Positions 1 through 8,275 of a DNA stretch of 50,622 nucleotides are shown here, one piece after another. The DNA comes from QAMX01 sp964515055 (GTDB taxonomy: Bacteria > Bacillota > Clostridia > Oscillospirales > QAMX01): contig CAZEUG010000012.1 of NCBI GenBank assembly GCA_964515055.1, forward strand, positions 1-50,622, in the 5' to 3' direction. The notes under the pieces are model-generated. The model did not search any database, had not been told where the DNA came from, and was given only the letters and a program-made list of their open reading frames with translations. Numbering within the stretch: the stretch's first letter is position 1; each line of letters opens with the position of its first letter. The position numbers and the translations under genes were made by a program.

Positions 1-14
1 CGCATTGGACACAG

Positions 15-52
15 AAAAAAAATCTCCGGATGGTTGCAACCATCCGGAGATT
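15..52 (-). terminator. Rho-independent terminator of the DUF1540 gene
   Basis: A 13-bp perfect inverted repeat (21-33 pairing with 40-52, 6-nt loop) is followed on the - strand by a run of eight T (A run at 15-22). It lies about 60 bp beyond the stop of the - strand DUF1540 gene. A shorter T run on the + side means it could also end a + strand transcript entering from the left. Confidence 0.85.
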
Positions 53-109
53 TTTCGTTTCAGAAATGTTCTTTCCTGCCTGCAAGGATTCTTTCAGATG
101 CTAACAACT

Positions 110-439
110 TCAGCATCTGCGTCGGAAACTCGCACATTCGGTTTCCTGACAGCTGCACGGATTTTTGCAGCCACATGAGCAGACCGAAATGTGTTTGGCC
201 GCGCACGTTCCGGCTGTATAAAACGCGCATTGATCGGCACCGCACCGAATTTCCGTTGCTTCCAGCGCCTGAGTCGCCTGCGCATTGCCCATTCCGGTCG
301 TATTCTGTTGTTCGAAGGACTCGCAGCAGGTCTGATCCTTTGTCGATGCGTGGTGTCCATTGACACAAACCGCATTTTTTCTGCACCGGTTTCCACTGTG
401 ATAGGCGCAGGTTGTCACTGCACACTCAAGGTTGGTCAT
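110..439 (-). CDS. Cys-rich protein with two DUF1540 domains
   Basis: A 109-aa protein. Each half carries the DUF1540 arrangement of Cys residues: repeat 1 has C6, C11, C19, C25, C38 and C39 with a final CCESF, and repeat 2 ends in a similar ECASF. The family is common in Clostridia and Bacilli, is presumed to bind metal through its Cys residues, and has no established function. No signal peptide or membrane segment is visible, so the protein is probably cytosolic. The ATG at 439 is chosen because GGGGAGAG lies about 7 nt upstream; a longer reading frame to 472 lacks a comparable ribosome site. It is transcribed away from the phosphatase/ABC cluster and ends before a strong terminator. Family assignment is firm; the metal-binding role is inference. 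Confidence 0.85.
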   Translation of the reverse strand: MTNLECAVTTCAYHSGNRCRKNAVCVNGHHASTKDQTCCESFEQQNTTGMGNAQATQALEATEIRCGADQCAFYTAGTCAAKHISVCSCGCKNPCSCQETECASFRRRC

Positions 440-509
440 CTGTTTTCTCTCCCCTTCCGTTTTGCAAACCAACTGATTTGCTCACGGCTTAGTATCACCG
501 GATTTCCGT

Positions 510-538
510 TTGGTATGCACCGCTTTTTTCTTTGTCAA
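510..538 (-). promoter_or_regulatory. possible sigma-A promoter for the DUF1540 gene
   Basis: On the - strand a perfect TTGACA (533-538) is followed after 17 nt by the weak -10 TACCAA (510-515), about 70 bp before the start codon. The -35 is convincing and the -10 is poor, so this is tentative. The rest of the 440-829 gap shows no other gene. Confidence 0.3.
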
Positions 539-717
539 ATCTGCCAAAATTGTTTGTACCGGTCTCCCCGTTTTCTGTATGACAGGCTGTTTCCGAAATT
601 TGTTTTTCAGTCGTGCATTGCAAAATCAAAGCAAGTGGTTTATTCTAACGGAAAATTAGATTCAATATGTTTTTGGAACATTGTCCAATGCATTCCGGCG
701 TTTCATGTCGAATCTGC

Positions 718-746
718 TTGCTTTTTACCAAAAACAGGTGTATACT
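718..746 (+). promoter_or_regulatory. sigma-A promoter for the phosphatase/ABC exporter operon
   Basis: TTGCTT (718-723), 17-nt spacer, TATACT (741-746). It lies about 80 bp before the histidine-phosphatase start. No terminator follows until after the two ABC genes, so it probably drives all three. Confidence 0.6.
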
Positions 747-829
747 GAGTGCATTGGTTCTCATTTGATCAAACAGCACTTTCTGTTGATGCCCCAAAAA
801 TTGACCTTTCATCAAGGAGCGTACTGCAA

Positions 830-1507
830 ATGAATCTGTATTTTACCCGTCATGCACAATCGACCGGGAATGTTGTCCCCAAAACCGGTGGTCTGGATCC
901 GAAGCTGACGGAGCTTGGCCGCCAACAGGCGCAGGCTCTCGGCGAACGACTCTCGACCTTTCCCTTTGATTGCATCATTGCCAGCCCGTTGATTCGGACG
1001 CTGGAAACTGCGAATGCCGTGGCTTCGCGCCAGCCAAACGGCCCCGCACCGGTTGAGCTGTTGCCGGATTTGATGGAATGCGGGACGCCGCCCGATTTCA
1101 TCCCGCTCTCCATTGAAGAAGCGCGTCAGTTCTGTCCGACAGCCTTGCCGTTCTCCGTTCCGACGCCGGCCGGTGGCGGCGCAAGTCTCCCGGAGGAATT
1201 TCGCGATCCGATCAATTATCTGGCTCGCGCCTACCGGATTATGGGGTATCTGCGCCGGCGATTCATCGGCGATGAAAATGTTCTGGTGGTGACGCATGGC
1301 TCATTTCTGACGCATCTGATGAATGCGGCACTACCCACCGCTTCACCGGGACTTGCCCATTTTTCACACGATAATACCGGTCTTTCTCTTGTCCGTTACC
1401 TGGTTGAAGACAATCGGCCGCGCACGGTTCTCGGATTTTTGAATGACCTGTCTCATCTCTATCGAGCAAATTTGACGGAGGGGGTCGCAAGTGTCCATGC
1501 GTTGTAA
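830..1507 (+). CDS. histidine phosphatase family protein (phosphoglycerate mutase-like)
   Basis: A 225-aa protein of the branch-1 histidine phosphatase superfamily. The N-terminal FTRHAQSTGN motif carries the phospho-accepting His8 next to Arg7. A later VVTHGSFL motif supplies the second catalytic His. Members dephosphorylate or isomerise small phosphorylated metabolites; the substrate cannot be read from the sequence. The ATG at 830 is chosen because AAGGAG lies 10 nt upstream and the catalytic RHA motif then sits near the N terminus as usual. The in-frame ORF opens further upstream without support. The 3' end overlaps the first ABC gene by 17 nt, which suggests translational coupling and a linked role. 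Fold confident, specific function unknown. Confidence 0.85.
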   Translation: MNLYFTRHAQSTGNVVPKTGGLDPKLTELGRQQAQALGERLSTFPFDCIIASPLIRTLETANAVASRQPNGPAPVELLPDLMECGTPPDFIPLSIEEARQFCPTALPFSVPTPAGGGASLPEEFRDPINYLARAYRIMGYLRRRFIGDENVLVVTHGSFLTHLMNAALPTASPGLAHFSHDNTGLSLVRYLVEDNRPRTVLGFLNDLSHLYRANLTEGVASVHAL

Positions 1508-3263
1508 GGATATCATTCTGGAATATTTCCGGAAAAACTGGGTTCGCTATATATTCGGCGTCATTTTCGTTGTGCTTGCAACGGTCTGCAATGCCCTTCT
1601 TCCGCAGCTGCTGGGGCAGGCAATTGACCTTTTGAAAGCGGCTAAGGATCCGCTGCAAAGCGCCACGCTGGCAGATGTCCGCAATCTCTGTCTGCTCATG
1701 TGTGGCTGCGCGGTGGCGGCGTTCATCACGCGCAACATCTGGCGGTATCTGATTTTCGGCTTCACGCGCTCCATCGAGCTGCATCTGCGCCACCGGCTGT
1801 TTTCTCACCTGCAGGCGCTCAGCCCTGATTTTTATGTCAAAAACAACACCGGTGACCTCATCACCCGTGCCATCATCGACTCGCAGTCTGTCCGCAATAT
1901 GTTCGGCATGGGGCTGATCGGCATTGTCGATGTGCTGACGGTCAATCTGGTCACCTTGGGGTACATGATTTCCACGACCAGTGTGAAGCTGACCCTGATT
2001 GCCGTCATCCCGCTCCCCCTCCTCCTGTTCGCACTCGTCAAGCTGCGGACGGCCATGCGCAAGCGTTTCACCATTGTGCAGCACACCGTTTCGGACATTG
2101 CTGCCAAGGTACAGGAGAATCTGACCGGGATTCGCGTCATCAAGGCCTTTGCGCAGGAGGACAGCGAAAACAAGCTGTTTGAGGGCTTGAGCCGAAAAAA
2201 ATGGAAGGCCGAGATGGATATGGTTCGCGTCTGGTCCTTCATCAATCCGCTTTCCGCGCTGGTTTTTGGTTTGATTTTCTCTGTATTTCTCTATTTCGGC
2301 GGAAAAATGGTCATTGCCGGTACGCTGACACTTGGGGAGTTTGTCGCATTTAACACCTACATTGCGCTGTTGATGGATCCGATCTCGCGAATCAGCCGCA
2401 TCATTCAGATCTGGCAGCGAGGGATTGTCTCCATGCAGCGGCTGGATACGATCTTCACCGCGCAGCCTTCTATTGATGATGCCCAGGCAGATGCATCGAT
2501 TGAAGCGCTCAAGCCGCTGACGCTGGATGTTTCCAATCTGACCTACCGCTATCCCGGTACGGACAAGGACGTCCTGAAAAATATCTCCTTCCATTTGGAA
2601 ACCGGCGGGACGCTGGCCATTATGGGTGCGACCGGCTCCGGCAAGTCCACGTTGATGGGGCTTTTGATGCGGATGTGGAACCCGCCGGACGATACCATCC
2701 GAGTTTCCAATCATCCAATCCATTCCATTCCACTTCACGTTCTGCGCGGCGCCATTGCCTATGTACCGCAGGAAAGCTTTCTCTTTTCAGATTCCATCAT
2801 GCGGAACATTCAGTTTTATGACGAGCGGATTTCTGAAGAAGATGCCATTCAGGCCGCCAAGGCTGCAGCGATTCATGACAACATTTCGGAATTTCCGAAT
2901 CAGTATGAAACAACAGTTGGAGAGCGTGGCATGACGCTCTCCGGCGGTCAGAAACAGCGGATTTCCATTGCACGGGCTCTGGCTCGTAAGCCGGAGCTTT
3001 TGCTGCTGGATGACTGTCTGTCGGCTGTTGATGCGGAGACAGAGCGCACCATTCTCGACAATCTCCGCAGTTATCTACGAAACTGCACCACCATCATCGT
3101 CACGCACCGGATTGCCGTTGCCGGTATTGCCGATCGCGTTCTGCTTTTGAACGAAGACGGCAGCATGGCAGCCATTGGCACACACGACGAGCTGTTGGCG
3201 TCCTGCCCGGCTTATCAGCATCTTCTGACAATTCTCGAATCCTCCAAGGAACAGACGGTCTGA
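1491..3263 (+). CDS. ABC exporter half-transporter, degenerate Walker B subunit (BmrC/YheI-like)
   Basis: 590 aa. The N-terminal half is a six-helix type IV ABC exporter membrane domain and the C-terminal half is an ATPase domain. Walker A is GATGSGKST (379-387) and the signature is an intact LSGGQ (483-487). The Walker B aspartate D507 is followed by D508, where the catalytic Glu should be. In heterodimeric exporters such as BmrCD and TM287/288, one subunit has exactly this loss, so this is likely the non-catalytic-site partner of the next gene. The substrate may be drugs, lipids or peptides; none can be named. Start: GTG at 1491 is 6 nt after GGAGGGGG; the ATG at 1497 is an alternative. It overlaps the upstream phosphatase gene. 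Confidence 0.9.
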   Translation: MSMRCKDIILEYFRKNWVRYIFGVIFVVLATVCNALLPQLLGQAIDLLKAAKDPLQSATLADVRNLCLLMCGCAVAAFITRNIWRYLIFGFTRSIELHLRHRLFSHLQALSPDFYVKNNTGDLITRAIIDSQSVRNMFGMGLIGIVDVLTVNLVTLGYMISTTSVKLTLIAVIPLPLLLFALVKLRTAMRKRFTIVQHTVSDIAAKVQENLTGIRVIKAFAQEDSENKLFEGLSRKKWKAEMDMVRVWSFINPLSALVFGLIFSVFLYFGGKMVIAGTLTLGEFVAFNTYIALLMDPISRISRIIQIWQRGIVSMQRLDTIFTAQPSIDDAQADASIEALKPLTLDVSNLTYRYPGTDKDVLKNISFHLETGGTLAIMGATGSGKSTLMGLLMRMWNPPDDTIRVSNHPIHSIPLHVLRGAIAYVPQESFLFSDSIMRNIQFYDERISEEDAIQAAKAAAIHDNISEFPNQYETTVGERGMTLSGGQKQRISIARALARKPELLLLDDCLSAVDAETERTILDNLRSYLRNCTTIIVTHRIAVAGIADRVLLLNEDGSMAAIGTHDELLASCPAYQHLLTILESSKEQTV

Positions 3264-3344
3264 GTGACCTGACAGACGTGCAACCCGCCGCACATACGTC
3301 TGTCTGTACAGGTTTTCCGGGATGCGGCGGAGAAAAGAGGCTTT

Positions 3345-5165
3345 ATGAAACAGGCATCGTCGCCATCCGTTCCGGATGGACGCATGGCAGAATACACGCA
3401 GCGCAAAAAGCGGCATACGCTGCTTCGGCTGCTCAAATACTTCTTCTATCACAAATGGCTCACGTTCCTGACGCTTTGTCTGGCTGTCGGTTCCAGTCTG
3501 GTGCAGGTTGTCAAGCCCTATATTCTGAAGCTGGTCATTGACCAGAACCTCGAAATCGGCGTCAATGACATTGCTGCCATCGGGCGTCTGGCGTTGCTCT
3601 ATTTCGCCGTGGTGCTGCTCGGTTCCGCCTGCGACTACGCGCAGTCCGTGACGCTTGCATCGCTTGGTCAGCGGATTATGCATCGGATGCGCACCAATCT
3701 GTTCGCACACATTCAGCGGATGAATATGTCCTTTTTCGATGCGAACTCTTCGGGCAGTCTGCTGACGCGTGTCAACAGCGATGTGGAATCCCTTTCTGAT
3801 CTGTTTTCGAGCATCATCATTCAGTTTGTCAAGGACATTCTGATCATTTTCAACATCTGCGGTGCCATGCTGCTGCTGGACGTTCAGCTGGCGCTCTGGT
3901 GTTTTGTCTGCATCCCGCTGATCGCGGTGATCACCTTTGTATACCGCAATCTGTCGCGCCGCAACTTCATCAAGCTGAAGGCTCAGCTGTCGCGGTTGAA
4001 CGGTTTTCTTGCTGAAAACATCACCGGGATGAAAATGGTGCAGATTTACTGCCGTGAACCCCAGAAAAACGATGAATTCTACCAGTTGGGTCACGAATAT
4101 TATCGGCTCGGCATGGTCGAGGTGCTTTTGAACTGTCTGTCCAACCCGTTGATGTCCGCTCTGGCCAATCTGGCCACCGCCATTTTCATTTCGGCCTTTG
4201 CGCCGCAGGTGATCGGCAACCGTCTGGACGTCGGTACGCTCTACGCCTTTACGCAGTATATCAAGCAGTTCTTCAGTCCAATTGCCAATCTGGCTGAACA
4301 GTTCACCTCCATTCAGTCGTCTTTGATCTCTGCAGATCGAATTTTCGACATCATCGACAAAGCCGACACGCTGGAGGATTTGGAGGCCGGTCTTCCGTTG
4401 ACGGAGTTCTCCGGCCACATCGAGTTCCGTCACGTCTGGTTTGCCTACACAAAGGACAACTATGTCCTGAAGGATGTCAGTTTTGAGATTCGTCCCGGCG
4501 AGAGTGCCGCGTTTGTCGGATCCACCGGTTCCGGGAAATCCACCATCATTTCCCTGCTTGCGCGGTTTTATGAGATTCAGAAGGGTGAAATTCTGATCGA
4601 TGGTGTTGACATCCGGAACTACCGTCTGACGGATTTGCGCCGCTGTATCTCCGTTGTGCAGCAGGATGTCTTCCTGTTTACCGGTGATATCAACTACAAT
4701 GTCCGGCTGAATGAGGATTCCATTTCGGATGCTGACATTCGTCAGGCCATTCAAACCGTCAGCGCCGAGCATTTTGTCAACAGTCTGCCGAACGGATATG
4801 CGTCGCACGTTTCGGAGCGCGGTTCCGAGTTCTCTGCCGGGCAGCGTCAGCTGATCGCGTTTGCCCGTGCCGTCGCAGTCAAGCCCTCCGTTCTGGTGCT
4901 GGACGAGGCGACTGCGAGCATCGATACGGAGACGGAGGCTGCGCTGTCGCAGGCGATGCAGACGGTTTCGGCCAACCACACCACCATTACAATTGCGCAC
5001 CGGCTCTCCACCATTTCCAGCTGCGACCAGATTTTCGTGCTGGATCACGGCGTCATCATTGAGCAGGGTACACACGAAGAGCTGATCGCGCAGAATGGTC
5101 ACTATGCGGAGCTCTACAGGATTTCCCTTTCGGCCACCGACAATTCCTCAAAGACCACGGCCTGA
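3345..5165 (+). CDS. ABC exporter half-transporter, catalytic Walker B subunit (BmrD/YheH-like)
   Basis: 606 aa, membrane domain followed by ATPase domain. Walker A is GSTGSGKST (392-400). Walker B ends in canonical D520-E521. The signature motif is degenerate, FSAGQ (496-500) instead of LSGGQ. This complements the preceding subunit: its Walker A/B pair with the intact LSGGQ of the partner to form the consensus ATP site, while the other site combines two defects. That asymmetry is the hallmark of heterodimeric multidrug-type exporters. It starts 81 bp after the first subunit with an AAGAGG site just upstream of the ATG. Heterodimer partnership is inferred from adjacency and complementary motifs; substrate unknown. 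Confidence 0.9.
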   Translation: MKQASSPSVPDGRMAEYTQRKKRHTLLRLLKYFFYHKWLTFLTLCLAVGSSLVQVVKPYILKLVIDQNLEIGVNDIAAIGRLALLYFAVVLLGSACDYAQSVTLASLGQRIMHRMRTNLFAHIQRMNMSFFDANSSGSLLTRVNSDVESLSDLFSSIIIQFVKDILIIFNICGAMLLLDVQLALWCFVCIPLIAVITFVYRNLSRRNFIKLKAQLSRLNGFLAENITGMKMVQIYCREPQKNDEFYQLGHEYYRLGMVEVLLNCLSNPLMSALANLATAIFISAFAPQVIGNRLDVGTLYAFTQYIKQFFSPIANLAEQFTSIQSSLISADRIFDIIDKADTLEDLEAGLPLTEFSGHIEFRHVWFAYTKDNYVLKDVSFEIRPGESAAFVGSTGSGKSTIISLLARFYEIQKGEILIDGVDIRNYRLTDLRRCISVVQQDVFLFTGDINYNVRLNEDSISDADIRQAIQTVSAEHFVNSLPNGYASHVSERGSEFSAGQRQLIAFARAVAVKPSVLVLDEATASIDTETEAALSQAMQTVSANHTTITIAHRLSTISSCDQIFVLDHGVIIEQGTHEELIAQNGHYAELYRISLSATDNSSKTTA

Positions 5166-5186
5166 CCGTTTTGGCTCCCGGACGCA

Positions 5187-5215
5187 TTGACAAGGCGTGT
5201 CGATTCGTTTATAAT
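5187..5215 (+). promoter_or_regulatory. perfect consensus sigma-A promoter for egsA-HAD
   Basis: TTGACA (5187-5192), exactly 17 nt, TATAAT (5210-5215). Transcription should start near 5222, giving a leader of about 65 nt. The leader contains a small hairpin (GGCTGC 5233-5238 with GCAGCC 5246-5251) of unknown meaning. Confidence 0.9.
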
Positions 5216-5288
5216 AAGGTAGGAATTTTCCCGGCTGCTGAATCGGCAGCCATCTCCGGATACCAAAATACAGAAAGTGATGATCGTT

Positions 5289-6557
5289 ATGCTGGATCTG
5301 CACAAAATTACAGACTCTCTCCGCGACTGTCCCTGTGGCAGGAAACATGAAATCAACATTCGTTCCCTGGAAATCGGATATCAGAACACACCGGATACCG
5401 GGCGCGTTCTGAAGGATTCGGGGTTTGGCCGTCGGCTGCATCTGGTCGCCGACAAAAATACGCTGGCCGCAGCAGCCGGCATCACGGACGCTCTGCGTCA
5501 GGCGGATTTTCGCACCACGCTGACGCTGTTTGACGATTTGCAGCTGGCCGATACCGCCGCGGTTGCACGCGTGCAGGAGGAGCTTGCCCGCAGCGGTGCG
5601 GAAGCTCTGCTCTCCATCGGCACCGGCTCGCTCAACGATATTTGCCGGTTCACGGCGGCCAAGTTGGATATGCCCTTTGCCATCTATGCCACGGCGCCCT
5701 CCATGGACGGGTTTGCCTCTGTCATGGCACCGATCACGGAAAACGGCTTCAAGCGAACCTTCCCCGCCAAAGCGCCGGAGGTTATCATTGCGGACAGTGC
5801 CGTTCTCGCCAAGAGCCCGGCCGTTTTGAAGGCAGCCGGGCTGGGTGATCTGCTCGGCAAATATACCGCTCACGCAGACTGGGAGGTTTCCGCCTGTCTG
5901 ACCGGTGAATACTACTGCGCACAGATTGCGGCCATGACCCGCGCCGCCGTAGATGAAGCGGCTGAGCTTGCGCGCCGGTCGGATTCCGATTCGCCAGCAT
6001 TTGCCGCATCACTGATGGAAGCACTCGTCCTGTCCGGATTGTCCATGCTGCTTTCCGGCTGCACGCGTCCGGCATCGGGTGCGGAGCACCACATTGCGCA
6101 TTTCTGGGAAATGCAGTATGCGCTGATGGGGCGTCCGCAGGTTTTCCACGGCAAAAAAGTCGGGATTGCCGCCGGGCTGGTTGCGGATGTTTACAACCGG
6201 TTGGCAAAGCTGGATCACGTTCACGAGCTGCGGCGCGAAATCGATTGGGATCGTCTTTCCGAAATCTACGGGCCGCTGCTGTCGGAATGCCGCAAGGAGA
6301 ACACGCCCAATCCGGTCGATGCGATTCCGGTTGGCGCTGTGGAAGCCAATTGGGAAACGCTGCGTGCAGCCCTGGCGCGTGTTCCGTCCGGCGATGAAAT
6401 CCGTTCCCTGATTCGGCGCACCGGCGGTGCCGCCACCTGTGCGGAGGCCGACATTCCGCTCCATCTGGAAGAACAGGGGCTTCGCTATGGCCGATATGCC
6501 CGCTTCCGCATGACGATGATGCGTCTGCTGGATATTCTGGAAGAAGACCCAATCTAA
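5289..6557 (+). CDS. egsA: sn-glycerol-1-phosphate dehydrogenase (AraM/EgsA)
   Basis: About 422 aa. It belongs to the iron-containing-alcohol-dehydrogenase-like fold that includes archaeal G1P dehydrogenase and Bacillus AraM/EgsA. Diagnostic segments are GTGSLNDICR (dinucleotide-binding region), ATAPSMDGFAS, and the metal-ligand segment ASGAEHHIAHF followed by HGKKVGIAAG. The enzyme reduces dihydroxyacetone phosphate to sn-glycerol 1-phosphate in the cytosol. In bacilli this feeds PcrB and heptaprenylglyceryl phosphate. The next gene is an AraL-like phosphatase, the same pairing as araL-araM in the B. subtilis arabinose operon. The start is uncertain: GTG 5277, ATG 5280 and ATG 5289 are all in frame, none with a strong ribosome site; 5289 has GAAAG about 11 nt upstream. 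No PcrB homologue is in the window. Confidence 0.9.
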   Translation: MLDLHKITDSLRDCPCGRKHEINIRSLEIGYQNTPDTGRVLKDSGFGRRLHLVADKNTLAAAAGITDALRQADFRTTLTLFDDLQLADTAAVARVQEELARSGAEALLSIGTGSLNDICRFTAAKLDMPFAIYATAPSMDGFASVMAPITENGFKRTFPAKAPEVIIADSAVLAKSPAVLKAAGLGDLLGKYTAHADWEVSACLTGEYYCAQIAAMTRAAVDEAAELARRSDSDSPAFAASLMEALVLSGLSMLLSGCTRPASGAEHHIAHFWEMQYALMGRPQVFHGKKVGIAAGLVADVYNRLAKLDHVHELRREIDWDRLSEIYGPLLSECRKENTPNPVDAIPVGAVEANWETLRAALARVPSGDEIRSLIRRTGGAATCAEADIPLHLEEQGLRYGRYARFRMTMMRLLDILEEDPI

Positions 6558-6575
6558 GGCGAAAGGAGCGGAGCT

Positions 6576-7370
6576 ATGCAGGCGATTTCTCAAATCCGTG
6601 ACTTTCTTCTTGACATGGACGGAACCATTTATCTCGGCAACCGTTTATTCGAAGGGACGCTGCCTCTGCTGAACAGAATCCGTGAAAAAGGCGGGCGGGC
6701 GATCTTCCTGACCAACAATTCCTCTGCATCCCCTGCAATGTACGTTGAGAAGTTGCAGCGTCTCGGTGTTCCCGCTGTTGCTGACGATATTTTCACCTCC
6801 GGCGACGCCGCAGCCGTCTCCCTGTTGCAGCATTTTCAGAAGCCGCCTGCGGTCTATCTGTTGGGGACGCCACAGCTGGCCGACCAGCTCACCGGCTATG
6901 GGCTCCGTATCGTCAACAATACGGAGATTCCACCCGATTGCGTGCTGCTCGGCTTCGACAAGACCCTGACCTACGAGCGACTGGAAACGGCCTGCCGTCT
7001 GATCGATGGCGGTATCCCCTATTTTGCAACGCATCCTGATCGCGTTTGCCCGGTGGAAAACGGCTTCATTCCGGATGCCGGTGCCATGATTGCCCTGATT
7101 CAGACAGCGACCGGCCGCACACCAACCGTATTCGGCAAGCCGGAAGCCGCGATGGCCGCAGCTGCATCTGCCCGTTATCATCTGTGCATGGAGACAACAG
7201 CCATGGTCGGTGATCGCCTCTCCACAGATATCCGCTTTGCCAACAACGCCGGAATGACAGCCATTTTGGTCTTGTCCGGTGAGACGAGTCTGGCCGATTA
7301 TCAGGCGCAGCACGAGGTTCACGCCGACTGGATTTTCCCATCTGTGCGCGAGCTGTGCGATGCGCTTTGA
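6576..7370 (+). CDS. HAD-IIA family sugar/polyol phosphatase (AraL/NagD-like)
   Basis: 264 aa. HAD motif I is LDMDGTIYLG near residue 13. Motif II is FLTNNSSASP, the lysine segment is TVFGKPEAAM, and motif III/IV is MVGDRLSTDI. The cap insertion between motifs II and III is of the IIA type shared by NagD and AraL. These cytosolic phosphatases act on a range of sugar phosphates. AAAGGAG lies 7 nt before the ATG and the gene follows egsA by 18 bp, so the two are co-transcribed. By analogy with AraL it could clear phosphorylated metabolites, perhaps glycerol phosphate; that is inference. A strong terminator follows. Confidence 0.88.
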   Translation: MQAISQIRDFLLDMDGTIYLGNRLFEGTLPLLNRIREKGGRAIFLTNNSSASPAMYVEKLQRLGVPAVADDIFTSGDAAAVSLLQHFQKPPAVYLLGTPQLADQLTGYGLRIVNNTEIPPDCVLLGFDKTLTYERLETACRLIDGGIPYFATHPDRVCPVENGFIPDAGAMIALIQTATGRTPTVFGKPEAAMAAAASARYHLCMETTAMVGDRLSTDIRFANNAGMTAILVLSGETSLADYQAQHEVHADWIFPSVRELCDAL

Positions 7371-7418
7371 TCAGGCGCGGGGCTACACGATGTTCAACTG
7401 CTAATCAAGTTGCTCTGA

Positions 7419-7454
7419 AACCGATGGACATAAATGAGTGTCCATCGGTTTTTT
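7419..7454 (+). terminator. Rho-independent terminator after egsA-HAD
   Basis: A 12-bp perfect stem (7419-7430 with 7439-7450), 8-nt loop and a run of T. It closes the egsA operon. Confidence 0.9.
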
Positions 7455-7593
7455 GCGTGGCAGTGAGACAGCGTCTCCTATTCTTCCGATGCGTAAAACA
7501 GAGTGATTCAAAGAAAAACAGCAAGAATTGCAGAGAGACGGAGATATTTGAACCTGCTTTGCTCTATTTGCTTCACGGTCATCTGACCGTCTG

Positions 7594-7623
7594 TTGCATT
7601 CATGTGACTGTTTGTGGTATCAT
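7594..7623 (+). promoter_or_regulatory. possible promoter of the DUF1836-NfeD-flotillin operon
   Basis: TTGCAT (7594-7599) and TATCAT (7618-7623) with an 18-nt spacer, about 70 bp before the DUF1836 start. CATAAT overlaps three bases further on. A moderate match; the remainder of the 7371-7696 gap holds only the terminator above. Confidence 0.4.
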
Positions 7624-7696
7624 AATATTGTTCAAAGAGGTGGCGCCGCACATCATTCCACCGCATGATTGATTCAGTAGAAAGGTTGTGATTTCA

Positions 7697-8239
7697 ATGT
7701 TTGCACCCGGAACCATTCTGGAAACCGACCCGGAACATTTCAATCCGCTGACCTCCATTCCGGACGTCCTGTGGGAAAGCGGAGGGTTGGTCATGGGACA
7801 ACTCCGCAAAATAACCGGCTTGGAGACCGCTGTGATTCAGAACTGGATCAAGCGCGGTTATGTCGCACCGCCGATCAACAAGCACTATTCCATTGATCAG
7901 GTGGCGCGCATTCTGATCATCAACGCGCTGCGGGATAGCTTGCCGCTGGAAAAGATTGCGCAGCTCATCCGCTTCGTCAACGGTTCGCTGGTCGATACAT
8001 CGGACGACTTGATTGCGGACAGTCGCCTGTACGATCTGTTTTGCCACATGGCTGTTGTTCTGCAGGAAAACAATTACCACACCTTCGAACAGATGGAAGC
8101 GTTTGCGGACGTGCAGACATCTCCCATCGAACCGGCAACTGCACGTCCACGCATTCGAACGGTTCTGCTTTTGATGAGTGTCTGTTATCAATCCATCCTG
8201 ATTCGGCAACGTGTCGAAAGCTGGATTGATGAGCTCTGA
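7697..8239 (+). CDS. DUF1836 domain protein, MerR-like putative regulator
   Basis: 180 aa. Residues from about 30 to 105 match the DUF1836 pattern, a MerR-like winged-helix region. It reads ITGLETAVIQNWIKRGY, then HYSIDQVARILIINALRD and LPLEKIAQLI. The family is presumed to be transcriptional regulators; no ligand domain is recognisable in the C-terminal part. The ATG at 7697 is favoured (AAAGG about 11 nt upstream) over an in-frame GTG at 7688 that is too close to the ribosome site. It precedes NfeD and flotillin by 36 bp in the same direction, so it may be co-transcribed with them, though no target is known. Confidence 0.85.
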   Translation: MFAPGTILETDPEHFNPLTSIPDVLWESGGLVMGQLRKITGLETAVIQNWIKRGYVAPPINKHYSIDQVARILIINALRDSLPLEKIAQLIRFVNGSLVDTSDDLIADSRLYDLFCHMAVVLQENNYHTFEQMEAFADVQTSPIEPATARPRIRTVLLLMSVCYQSILIRQRVESWIDEL

Positions 8240-8275
8240 CGGCCAACCGTTCTTGCAGAAAGGAGGTTTTGATGG

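Noticed and set aside
191..748. 185-aa open frame on the + strand
   Set aside because: Covers the DUF1540 gene in antisense and the promoter region; no ribosome site.
1263..2738. 491-aa open frame on the - strand
   Set aside because: Antisense to the phosphatase and first ABC gene; composition is Arg/Gln/His-rich shadow sequence without motifs.
3075..5102. 675-aa open frame on the - strand
   Set aside because: It is the antisense shadow of the second ABC subunit; no ribosome site or family features, and the + strand gene has all motifs.
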